Source: Desulfuromonadales bacterium
Lineage (GTDB): Bacteria > Desulfobacterota > Desulfuromonadia > Desulfuromonadales > BM103
DNA: 15,213 nucleotides
Assembly: GCA_029859485.1 (NCBI GenBank)
Contig: JAOUDB010000022.1
Location: forward strand, 1 to 15,213
Direction of reading: 5' to 3'
The notes below the pieces were generated by a model. The model did no database searches. It worked only from the letters and a program-made list of their open reading frames with translations, and was not told the DNA's origin. Shown here in pieces: positions 6,502 through 12,585 of the stretch (its first letter is position 1; every line of letters begins with the position of its first letter). The translations under genes were made by a program, and so were the position numbers.

Positions 6502-7098
6502 ATGAAAAATTTCATCATGCTACTTTTAACAGTTGTCACCCTGCTTTGTGTCGTTGTAATTGCAGGATGCGCTAAAGACCTTGTAGTGGAAACCATAGAT
6601 GCCGAAGCACAAAATGAGGCAGTACAAAAGAAGCAAGCCTCGCAGAATGTAGATGACGCAGATATTCTGGATAAGACAACAGTCATTAACGTTGGACTGG
6701 AGCGTGTATATTTTCCGTTTGACCAGTTTGCCTTGACCAACGAGGCTCGAAGGGTCTTGGATGCCAATGCAATAATATTGAAATCTTATCCTGCCTTGAA
6801 GGTAAGTATCGAGGGCCATTGTGATTCTCGCGGTTCAGATGAATACAATCTAGCCCTTGGTGAACGTCGTGCTCATGTCGTCAAAAACTATCTGGTTTCG
6901 CTGGGTATTGGATCGGATCGCTTTGAAACTATCTCCTACGGGGAAGAATTGCCCGCAGACTCAGCGATGACTGAATCTGCCTGGGCAATGAATCGCCGTA
7001 CTGAGTTCAAGACCATCAACCAAACTTTCTTCAATAACGATATAGCTCCGATCGATAAAAGCCAGATAGACCTGGTGACGAAAAGCCATGGGTCCTGA
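6502..7098 (+). CDS. Pal/OmpA-family peptidoglycan-associated lipoprotein
   Basis: This 198-residue outer-membrane lipoprotein is predicted to bind peptidoglycan. A signal peptide ends in the lipobox IAGC with the lipidated Cys at residue 23. A linker of about 45 residues, rich in Gln, Ala and acidic residues, follows. The OmpA-like domain spans about 66-170, with GHCDSRGSDEYNLALGERRA at 105-124 (Asp108 and Arg123 are the diaminopimelate-binding positions) and NRRTEF at 164-169. GAGGAG at 6488-6493 is the ribosome site. The gene follows a GEMM riboswitch with a terminator, so it is likely controlled by a cyclic dinucleotide. Residues after about 182 lie in the second riboswitch copy; this tail is not part of the OmpA fold. 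No tolB or tolA is nearby, so it may not be the housekeeping Pal. Confidence 0.92.
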   Translation: MKNFIMLLLTVVTLLCVVVIAGCAKDLVVETIDAEAQNEAVQKKQASQNVDDADILDKTTVINVGLERVYFPFDQFALTNEARRVLDANAIILKSYPALKVSIEGHCDSRGSDEYNLALGERRAHVVKNYLVSLGIGSDRFETISYGEELPADSAMTESAWAMNRRTEFKTINQTFFNNDIAPIDKSQIDLVTKSHGS

Positions 7099-7194
7099 TT
7101 AACAAGATAGCCGGGTTGCCGAGGAGGTGAACCCGTTTCTTTGGTCTACGTAATTCAGGGAATACAAGAAGCGCTCATCTTCGGAAGAAGATTA
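7044..7194 (+). ncRNA. GEMM-I riboswitch copy 2, diverged, overlapping the Pal gene
   Basis: This segment aligns with copy 1 at a near-constant offset of 910-912 bases over about 145 bases, from CTCCG (7046) through the first arm of the former terminator (7166-7182). By the same hand alignment to Vc2, position 20 is A (7055) and the 21-46 pair is U-A (7056, 7081), so the pair is kept by a double change. Position 47 A and position 92 C remain. The tetraloop is no longer GNRA, the stem below it has one A-C mismatch, the second hairpin has one C-A mismatch and position 22 is A opposite G. The terminator's second arm is degraded. It may be an active c-AMP-GMP-type variant or a decaying duplicate. 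Confidence 0.72.
7123..7130 (+). promoter_or_regulatory. Shine-Dalgarno sequence in the closing helix of riboswitch copy 2
   Basis: GGAGGTGA is a near-perfect ribosome-binding sequence. Its GGAG (7123-7126) can pair with CTCC at 7046-7049, which is helix P1 in the aptamer register. Copy 1 has AGAG in the same place, so the SD-like sequence is specific to copy 2. A TTG at 7141 lies ten bases downstream. Confidence 0.4.
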
Positions 7195-7242
7195 TGTGCT
7201 AATTTTGAAGGAAACAAGTCTGATGAAATCAATAGAAATTAA
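7141..7242 (+). CDS. Possible 33-residue ORF behind riboswitch copy 2
   Basis: A TTG codon ten bases after GGAGGTGA opens 33 codons that run through the degraded terminator and end at TAA (7240-7242), inside the AAGGAG site of the next gene. The product (VYVIQGIQEALIFG and on) has no recognisable motif. A stop so close to the next start would allow translational coupling to the 86-residue gene. The only evidence is the ribosome site and the arrangement, so it may not be a protein gene. Confidence 0.2.
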   Translation: MVYVIQGIQEALIFGRRLCANFEGNKSDEINRN

Positions 7243-7253
7243 GGAGTAGAACC

Positions 7254-7514
7254 TTGGACATCAAATTAGCTGAAGCGATCGTTGAGGCTTGTGGGCAGAA
7301 TGGTTTCAAAGTAGAGTTACAAAAAGAATATTCGGCTCCTTGGATGCGTGGACGCAGGACCGTCGGTGTAGAGGTAGTCGGGGGAGATTTGACGAAAGTT
7401 ATAACTTCAATAGTGAATAATCCTCATTTTTTTATCGAAGGTAAATCACCGAAATTCGATATCAAAAATGATCTTAGTGTGAGTCCTTTTCGACTTAGTT
7501 TGATCCTGTACTAA
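7254..7514 (+). CDS. Small protein of unknown function (86 residues)
   Basis: I do not recognise this gene. It starts at TTG with a good ribosome site, AAGGAG at 7241-7246, seven bases upstream. The product is soluble, with no signal peptide or membrane segment. The predicted N-terminal helix LAEAIVEACGQNGF is followed by strands with a VGVEVVGGDL turn. The spacing to the PilZ gene after it is 27 bases, so both are probably on one message. They lie behind the second riboswitch copy and its degraded terminator, so transcription from the Pal promoter could reach them. A role linked to cyclic dinucleotides is suggested only by position. TTG is the first workable start; no in-frame ATG is seen near it. 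Confidence 0.6.
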   Translation: MDIKLAEAIVEACGQNGFKVELQKEYSAPWMRGRRTVGVEVVGGDLTKVITSIVNNPHFFIEGKSPKFDIKNDLSVSPFRLSLILY

Positions 7515-7541
7515 GCAGTAATCTTGTGGAGTTTTATATTA

Positions 7542-7937
7542 ATGCTGATAACTAAAGATTGTGGGATGCCAATTATAAAACCATTCGGCAGCCGTATAAA
7601 AGTTGCGACAACGGTTCACTATGAACCCTGCCATGAAATGGCTCTTTCTGGCTTGAGTGATGATTTAAGCGTTGGTGGACTTTACCTCAGGACAAATCTT
7701 TTGTTAGACCTTAATGAAGTATTAAAGGTGACCTTTCCTCTGCCAGGGCAAGAAAAAGTAGTTTCGTGCGAAGCAAGTGTAGCGTGGACCAACTTCGCTG
7801 TAAATCAACGGAAACCGGAAATACCATATGGTGTAGGTTTACAGTTTGAAGACCTTTCGCTTGATAATTTATTAGCGTTGTCAACCTTTGTGGCCCATTA
7901 CAATAAAGAGTCAAAGATGACTATGCCCTCTGTTTAA
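7542..7937 (+). CDS. PilZ-domain protein
   Basis: The product of about 131 residues is a stand-alone PilZ domain, the c-di-GMP receiver fold. DLSVGGLYL carries the D/NxSxxG half of the ligand motif, and GVGLQFEDLS is the characteristic last strand. The other half, RxxxR, is not present in the expected place: the sequence there is GSRIKVATTV, with one Arg and one Lys. Ligand binding may therefore be weak, altered or lost. I placed the start at ATG 7542, with TGTGGAG (7525-7531) as ribosome site ten bases upstream. ATG 7566 and a TTG at 7524 in the same frame are alternatives. It sits downstream of two cyclic-dinucleotide riboswitch copies, which suggests a shared signal. Confidence 0.83.
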   Translation: MLITKDCGMPIIKPFGSRIKVATTVHYEPCHEMALSGLSDDLSVGGLYLRTNLLLDLNEVLKVTFPLPGQEKVVSCEASVAWTNFAVNQRKPEIPYGVGLQFEDLSLDNLLALSTFVAHYNKESKMTMPSV

Positions 7938-8066
7938 TTTGACCCCCGTTTAAGTGAATGCCGGGTGCCGTTAGGAACAATGATTTATGGAACGAGTGAT
8001 GCGAGTTTAATGGCTTAAAAGTCACACCATTGTTACTTTCTTAAATGTCACGATTACCAGTAAAAT

Positions 8067-8100
8067 AAAGCCCCAACCTATTTCTAGGCTCGGGGCTTTT
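8067..8100 (+). terminator. Rho-independent terminator after the PilZ gene
   Basis: AAGCCCC (8068-8074) pairs with GGGGCTT (8092-8098), extended inside by CCTA/TAGG around TTTC, and is followed by TTTTC. It lies about 130 bases after the PilZ stop. Confidence 0.85.
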
Positions 8101-8474
8101 CTATAAATCCTGTTGCAACTCATTCTTACATTATCTGAGGATATTTAGTCTGGGGGACTGCAGGATGAAACCAGATACTGTCTGTCTAATCAAGTCCCGA
8201 TTCCTACATATAACGAGTTGGAACCTTCCTGGTCGTTGCCAATACGAAGGACTCCCTTTCAACGGAAACTCTAATCTGATTTTAGTGCATGCAAATCCCC
8301 CTGCAGGCTTCTGATGCAACAAGCTTGAAACAAACAGTTGCTATCAAGGGGCCTGGCCGTTTTCCAGCACCCAGTTTTTGGAGATCCCTCATGTCGTTCT
8401 TATCCGGTACAACATCAATTTAAGCCTCTTTCGGTGAACCTGCTTTCTTCTCTTTTAAAATCGATCAAGTGGTT
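8101..8474. other. Gene-free spacer
   Basis: No protein-like frame, RNA gene or repeat shared with other parts of the window was found. A 63-codon minus-strand frame at 8131-8322 has no ribosome site or motif. Confidence 0.5.
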
Positions 8475-8490
8475 TTTGACTTGGGTCAAA
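8475..8490. promoter_or_regulatory. CRP/FNR-type palindrome (HcpR-like) upstream of octaheme cytochrome 1
   Basis: TTTGAC (8475-8480) and GTCAAA (8485-8490) form a perfect 6-4-6 palindrome with TTGG between them. This is the general form of CRP/FNR-family sites and matches the TTTGAC-N4-GTCAAA pattern known for HcpR, a nitrosative-stress regulator in sulfate- and metal-reducing bacteria. Its centre is about 214 bases before the cytochrome start codon. If it acts at -41.5, transcription would start near 8524. Confidence 0.5.
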
Positions 8491-8695
8491 GATATAAAGT
8501 TAAGGCTGTCCTAACTTAATCAAAGCATGACATGGCAGTAAGCTCACGCTCATTCTTGACAACTTCTATAAACCTGTTTCAGTTAATTGGTCAGGGTTAA
8601 TAGTCGGTGGCTTGCGCGAAAAATATTTAAGCTTTGTACCGATATCCAGTCTTTTATTTGGGGTTTTTGCCCACTCTAACCGATGGAGGTGTTTC

Positions 8696-10297
8696 ATGAA
8701 CAAGCTCAAGTTTACAGCTGTCTTATTGTCCATGGCTCTGGCCGTGCTGCTCTGTAGCAGTGCTTTCGCGGCCGTTGAAGTAGACAAGGAGACAAAGCAA
8801 TGCATTACCTGTCATCTCGCTAAAGGGATGGCACCGAAAATGATCGAGATGTGGGAAAACTCGAAGCATGCAGAAAATGGTGTCGGTTGTCTTTCCTGTC
8901 ACCAGGCTGAAAAGGACGACTTTGATGCCTTTGAGCACAATGGCTTCACTGTTGGACTCTACCCGACACCGAAAGATTGCTCTCAGTGTCACGAAAAAGA
9001 AGTGACCGAGCACACCAAGTCGAAGCATGCTTATCAGTTCTGGCTCTATGCTCCCGCTGACCGGGCAATCTTTGAGCCGATTGTTGGTACCAAACAAGGC
9101 TGTGAAGCTTGTCACAATATCTCTAATCCGTGGCCAGATGGCTCGGTCGGTGAGTGTGATGCGTGCCATCCTAAGCACAGCTTCTCTATTGAGGTTGCCC
9201 GTGAGCCGCAAACCTGTGGCGAGTGCCACCTTGGACCTGATCATCCTCATATTGAAATCTACAATGAGTCAAAGCATGGCAACATCTTCGCTGCAGAAGG
9301 CGATAAATGGGACCTCTCTTATCGTTCGGAAGATCAGAAAAACATTCCGATTGAAGCTCCTGTTTGTACTACTTGCCATATGGACGCTGCCGGAGAACTG
9401 AAGTCGACCCATAACGTCTCTGAGCGTCTTGGCTGGGAATCTCAGGCTCCATGGTCCTATCGCACAGTCTGGTTCGAAGAAGAACTGGGCAGCTGGCAGG
9501 ACAAAAACCAGAGGATGCAGGATGTTTGTGCGAATTGCCATGCTCCGACTTTCATTAAAGATCATTTCCTCGCATATGATCTGGTCAACCTGCAGTACAA
9601 CGAAATGCGTCGCGAGTTTCTCAAATGGGTTAAGCTCTATGTTGAAAAAGGTCTGATCAAGCCACTCAAAGAGACCTTTAACGACGGCAAGGAAAGACCG
9701 CAATCGCAACTGGTCATCAACGCAGGATGGTACACTACCGCTTCGCACTTGATGTACAACGGTTGGCATCATGAAGGTCGTCGCTTCCGTCACGGTGCCG
9801 CCATGGGTGGTGCTGACTATGTCCAGTGGCACGGTGTCTGGGAACTGCAGCATGATATGCAGGAAATGATTGCCTGGGGTGCTGAGCATGGCGTCGAGGA
9901 AGCCAAGAAGATTTACGAAGCTGATACGCCGGCGAAGTTCTTCACCTACAAGCTCTACGATTTTCCGGGCGGTGTCTATGGCATCTCCACAAAAGAGCCG
10001 CAGGCCGTCAACACAGCCCAACAGTACATTCCCGACTACTGGGAGAAGGTTAAAGCTAACGTAGAGCAGGCGTATAAGAAGGGTTTCCTCACCGAGGTTG
10101 CCTGGAACCGCTGGATGGAGCGCTACAACAACAAGGCTCATTACGATGGATCCAAGTACGGTTCTCATCCACTACATGCGCCTTATGAAGAACGCAAAGA
10201 CAAGGAGTTGAATCTGAAAGACCCGAATTCACCCTTGAGCCAGGCCATCAAGATTGGCCTGCCGTCACCAAGCCCTGCTGAAGAGAAAATCAAGTAA
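8696..10297 (+). CDS. Octaheme c-type cytochrome, HAO-like, paralog 1
   Basis: This 533-residue exported protein has a cleavable signal peptide ending near AFA (residues 23-25) and eight CxxCH heme sites at residues 36, 65, 95, 136, 154, 174, 224 and 278. The heme spacing, the HLGPDHPH motif after heme 6 and the block HHEGRRFRHGAAM at 358-370 with DYVQWHG after it place it in the hydroxylamine oxidoreductase family of octaheme cytochromes. Members oxidise hydroxylamine or reduce nitrite in the periplasm. Between hemes 4 and 5 it has only 13 residues (paralog 2 has 33), so the area near the presumed catalytic heme is unusual. The start at ATG 8696 follows GGAGGTG; an upstream frame opening at 8612 would spoil the signal peptide. 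It has no membrane anchor. A CRP/FNR-type site lies upstream and a terminator follows. The substrate is unproven. Confidence 0.88.
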   Translation: MNKLKFTAVLLSMALAVLLCSSAFAAVEVDKETKQCITCHLAKGMAPKMIEMWENSKHAENGVGCLSCHQAEKDDFDAFEHNGFTVGLYPTPKDCSQCHEKEVTEHTKSKHAYQFWLYAPADRAIFEPIVGTKQGCEACHNISNPWPDGSVGECDACHPKHSFSIEVAREPQTCGECHLGPDHPHIEIYNESKHGNIFAAEGDKWDLSYRSEDQKNIPIEAPVCTTCHMDAAGELKSTHNVSERLGWESQAPWSYRTVWFEEELGSWQDKNQRMQDVCANCHAPTFIKDHFLAYDLVNLQYNEMRREFLKWVKLYVEKGLIKPLKETFNDGKERPQSQLVINAGWYTTASHLMYNGWHHEGRRFRHGAAMGGADYVQWHGVWELQHDMQEMIAWGAEHGVEEAKKIYEADTPAKFFTYKLYDFPGGVYGISTKEPQAVNTAQQYIPDYWEKVKANVEQAYKKGFLTEVAWNRWMERYNNKAHYDGSKYGSHPLHAPYEERKDKELNLKDPNSPLSQAIKIGLPSPSPAEEKIK

Positions 10298-10321
10298 ATA
10301 GCAGGACGTTCAAAGACACAG

Positions 10322-10352
10322 CGCGGGAGAGTTTTGGCTCTCCCGCGTTATT
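10322..10352 (+). terminator. Rho-independent terminator after cytochrome 1
   Basis: CGCGGGAGAG (10322-10331) and CTCTCCCGCG (10338-10347) pair perfectly around TTTTGG, followed by TTATTT. It lies 25 bases after the cytochrome stop. Confidence 0.88.
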
Positions 10353-10401
10353 TGTCTGCAACTGAAAATCAGCTTGATCCACGTATGGGAGTGCAGGTTA
10401 T

Positions 10402-10917
10402 ATGATGAAAAATACGCTTGGCGTAATGCTAGTTCTGCTCACGACTATTATCTTCTCTACAGTAGCTTATTCCTCCAACGAAGAGATTGTCGCTAGTCTT
10501 GACGATGAGAAAATATCAGTTGAGATGTTGGCAACCTATGTACAAGATGTTGCCGGTGATAAATACGAGTCGTGGCTGCGCGATAAGGAAGGTTTGCGAA
10601 AACTGGCTGATTTTTACATTAATCGGACACTTCTGCTTGAGTATGCCAGAAAGACTGTGAACAAGAAGGATGCCATTGTTACAAATCACAACGCTCGTAG
10701 TGTCGATGAAGATGTCATGTACCTTACGACACTGCTCAAAGTTGAGGTGCAGGACAAGGTCAATGTCTCGCCTGAGGATGTCGATGCTTACATGAAAAAG
10801 AATCAAATCGATTCAGAAAAACAGGCCAGGCAGGAAATTGAATCTGAGCTGAAGAATAAATTGATGGTGGCTCTGGTTGAAAATGTTCGCACTGGGCATG
10901 AAATCAAGTATTTTTAG
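10402..10917 (+). CDS. SurA-N-like periplasmic protein without a PPIase domain
   Basis: This 171-residue protein has a signal peptide (residues 1 to about 25) followed by a helical region with the form of the SurA/PpiD N-terminal chaperone domain. VASLDDEKISVEML at 30-43 resembles the usual opening, and LADFYINRTLLLEYARK at 68-84 resembles the conserved helix. A charged helix ends the chain (SEKQARQEIESELKNKLMVAL). The parvulin PPIase domain is absent although the frame is intact and ends before a clean terminator, so it is a short form rather than a broken gene. It sits alone between two related octaheme cytochrome genes, so a role as a chaperone or assembly partner for them is attractive, but this rests on position. 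Alternative starts at 10402 and 10405 differ by one Met. Confidence 0.7.
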   Translation: MMKNTLGVMLVLLTTIIFSTVAYSSNEEIVASLDDEKISVEMLATYVQDVAGDKYESWLRDKEGLRKLADFYINRTLLLEYARKTVNKKDAIVTNHNARSVDEDVMYLTTLLKVEVQDKVNVSPEDVDAYMKKNQIDSEKQARQEIESELKNKLMVALVENVRTGHEIKYF

Positions 10918-10945
10918 CTAAAAAGAACATGATGAAAATGCGTCA

Positions 10946-10981
10946 AGAGCCGGAGAGTTATCACTCTCCGGCTCTTTTTTT
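10946..10981 (+). terminator. Rho-independent terminator after the SurA-like gene
   Basis: AGAGCCGGAGAG (10946-10957) and CTCTCCGGCTCT (10964-10975) pair perfectly around TTATCA, followed by six T. Confidence 0.93.
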
Positions 10982-11145
10982 GCCATGGTTCTGTTCATGT
11001 TTCTATTTCTTGGGCTTGAGTTGCTTGGAATGTTTATAAAGTGTTCAGTCAACAACTTGAGAAAACTTTCATTTTAGTTATCTTTTAATCTCTTCTTTAA
11101 TTTACATCCGTGATGTTTTGGTTTGTTGGTGAGTCGCTTTTTTAA

Positions 11146-11159
11146 GGCCATTCGTGGCC
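11146..11159 (+). promoter_or_regulatory. GGCCA-TTCG-TGGCC hairpin before cytochrome 2
   Basis: A five-pair perfect stem closed by a TTCG loop ends 11 bases before the GGGGAGG ribosome site of the next gene. It could stabilise the 5' end of the message or be a protein-binding inverted repeat. No T-tract follows, so it is not a terminator. Confidence 0.35.
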
Positions 11160-11184
11160 ATTATTCAGATGGGGAGGTTTAAGC

Positions 11185-12528
11185 ATGAGTAGGACTTTGG
11201 GTTTGCAAGGGATTTTGGCGATTTTGTTGGTTCTGCTGACAGCGGGTTTTTCCCTGGCAGCATCCGATCGTCTTTCGGCAGAGACGAAGGATTGTCTTGG
11301 CTGTCATGAAGGTATGCCAGGTATCGTCAGCCAGTGGGAAGACAGCGCACACTGGAATGCGGGCGTCGGTTGTTACGAATGTCACAAGGCAGAGCCAGGT
11401 GATATCGATGCCATTGATCATAACGGCTTCTCCGTTGCAATTATTGTTTCCCCTCGTGATTGTGGCCAGTGCCATCCCGGGGAAACTGCAGAGCAGGAGG
11501 CCAGTCACCACGCCAAGGCCGGAGATATCCTTAACTCCCAGGATGGTATGCTCGGCCAGACTATCGGTGGTGAGCCGGCAGTTGCTGTCGGTTGTCGTCA
11601 GTGTCACGGTTCAATTGTCAAAGTTAACGAGGATGGTTCTCTCGACACCAACACCTGGCCTAATACAGGTATCGGTCGTGTCAATCCGGATGGATCCAAA
11701 GGCACCTGTTCTGCCTGCCATAGCCGACATCGTTTCAGCAAAGAACAGGCCCGTAAGCCTGAGACCTGCGGTAAATGTCACCTTGGCCCTGACCATCCAC
11801 AGAAAGAGGTTTACGAGGAGTCCAAGCATGGCATCCTCTATCGTGCTTTCGAAGATAATCTGAACATGGACAAGCCGAAGTGGGTTGCCGGTCAGGATTA
11901 CTATGATGCGCCAACGTGCGCAACTTGCCATATGAGCGCCACACCTAACCAGTCTGTGACCCATGATGTTGGTACTCGACTGGCGTGGAACCTGCGTGCG
12001 CCGGTTTCCAAGCGTACCGAGAACTGGGAACAGAAGCTGGCAGATATGCAGGATGTCTGCTCTGCCTGCCACAGCTCGTCTTTTGTTGAAGGGTTTTACC
12101 AGCAACTTGACAGCTTTGTCGCCCTTTATAACGATAAGTTTGCAATCCCGGCGAAAGAGATCCGTGAAATCCTGATGGAGAATGAGGTTATCTCTAAAGG
12201 GAATTTTGATGACAAGATCGACTGGATCTACTGGGAGCTCTGGCATCATGAAGGTCGTCGTGCCCGTCATGGCGCGGCTATGAGTGGCCCTGACTATGCG
12301 TGGTGGCATGGTATCTACGATGTTGCCAAGAATTTTTATACAGAGCTCCTTCCGGAAGCCAGTGATGCGTGTGAAAAAGCCGGCAAGCCGGAAGTTTACA
12401 AAGAAATTATTGCAAAATACATCGACGGACGTAAAGAGCACGAGTGGTACACCAAGGGCTTCGATCCCAAGAAGGTCGAGGAGATGAAGGCCTACTACAA
12501 GGAGCGTTATCAGCAGGATGTGAAATAA
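11185..12528 (+). CDS. Octaheme c-type cytochrome, HAO-like, paralog 2
   Basis: This 447-residue exported protein has a signal peptide ending near LAA (residues 24-26) and eight CxxCH sites at residues 37, 63, 93, 137, 175, 195, 245 and 292. The heme 4 motif CRQCHGS, the following TWPNTGIGRVNPDGSKGTCS block and the later HHEGRRARHGAAM with DYAWWHG are the classical marks of the hydroxylamine oxidoreductase family, in which heme 4 is the catalytic heme. It is closer to typical HAO than its neighbour and shorter at the C-terminus. Bacterial relatives without the heme-tyrosine cross-link reduce nitrite. The DY tyrosine at 371 is a candidate for the cross-link position, which I cannot confirm by eye. 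The ATG at 11185 follows GGGGAGG. A terminator follows. No quinol dehydrogenase partner gene is in the window. Confidence 0.9.
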   Translation: MSRTLGLQGILAILLVLLTAGFSLAASDRLSAETKDCLGCHEGMPGIVSQWEDSAHWNAGVGCYECHKAEPGDIDAIDHNGFSVAIIVSPRDCGQCHPGETAEQEASHHAKAGDILNSQDGMLGQTIGGEPAVAVGCRQCHGSIVKVNEDGSLDTNTWPNTGIGRVNPDGSKGTCSACHSRHRFSKEQARKPETCGKCHLGPDHPQKEVYEESKHGILYRAFEDNLNMDKPKWVAGQDYYDAPTCATCHMSATPNQSVTHDVGTRLAWNLRAPVSKRTENWEQKLADMQDVCSACHSSSFVEGFYQQLDSFVALYNDKFAIPAKEIREILMENEVISKGNFDDKIDWIYWELWHHEGRRARHGAAMSGPDYAWWHGIYDVAKNFYTELLPEASDACEKAGKPEVYKEIIAKYIDGRKEHEWYTKGFDPKKVEEMKAYYKERYQQDVK

Positions 12529-12551
12529 TAACTTCGCAGTATGAGAAACGT

Positions 12552-12585
12552 AACCGGTCGGGCAATAGTCCGGCCGGTTTTTTTT
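12552..12585 (+). terminator. Rho-independent terminator after cytochrome 2
   Basis: AACCGGTCGG (12552-12561) pairs with CCGGCCGGTT (12570-12579), with one G-U pair, and is followed by a run of T. It lies 23 bases after the cytochrome stop. Confidence 0.92.

Noticed and set aside
7223..7249. Eight-codon leader-like frame (MKSIEIKE) just before the 86-residue gene
   Set aside because: It has only a weak, distant ribosome site and no run of regulatory codons. Its overlap with the AAGGAG site is expected by chance in so short a frame.
9269..10168. 299-codon minus-strand frame inside cytochrome 1
   Set aside because: It overlaps an intact gene with eight heme motifs. No motif or ribosome site supports the antisense frame.
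10322..10981. Similar terminators after cytochrome 1 and after the SurA-like gene (GGAGAGTT N4 CTCTCC in both)
   Set aside because: Short GC-rich terminator stems often look alike, and the flanking sequence shows no further similarity that would support duplication.
11611..12441. 276-codon minus-strand frame inside cytochrome 2
   Set aside because: It is an antisense shadow of the cytochrome gene with no recognisable domain.
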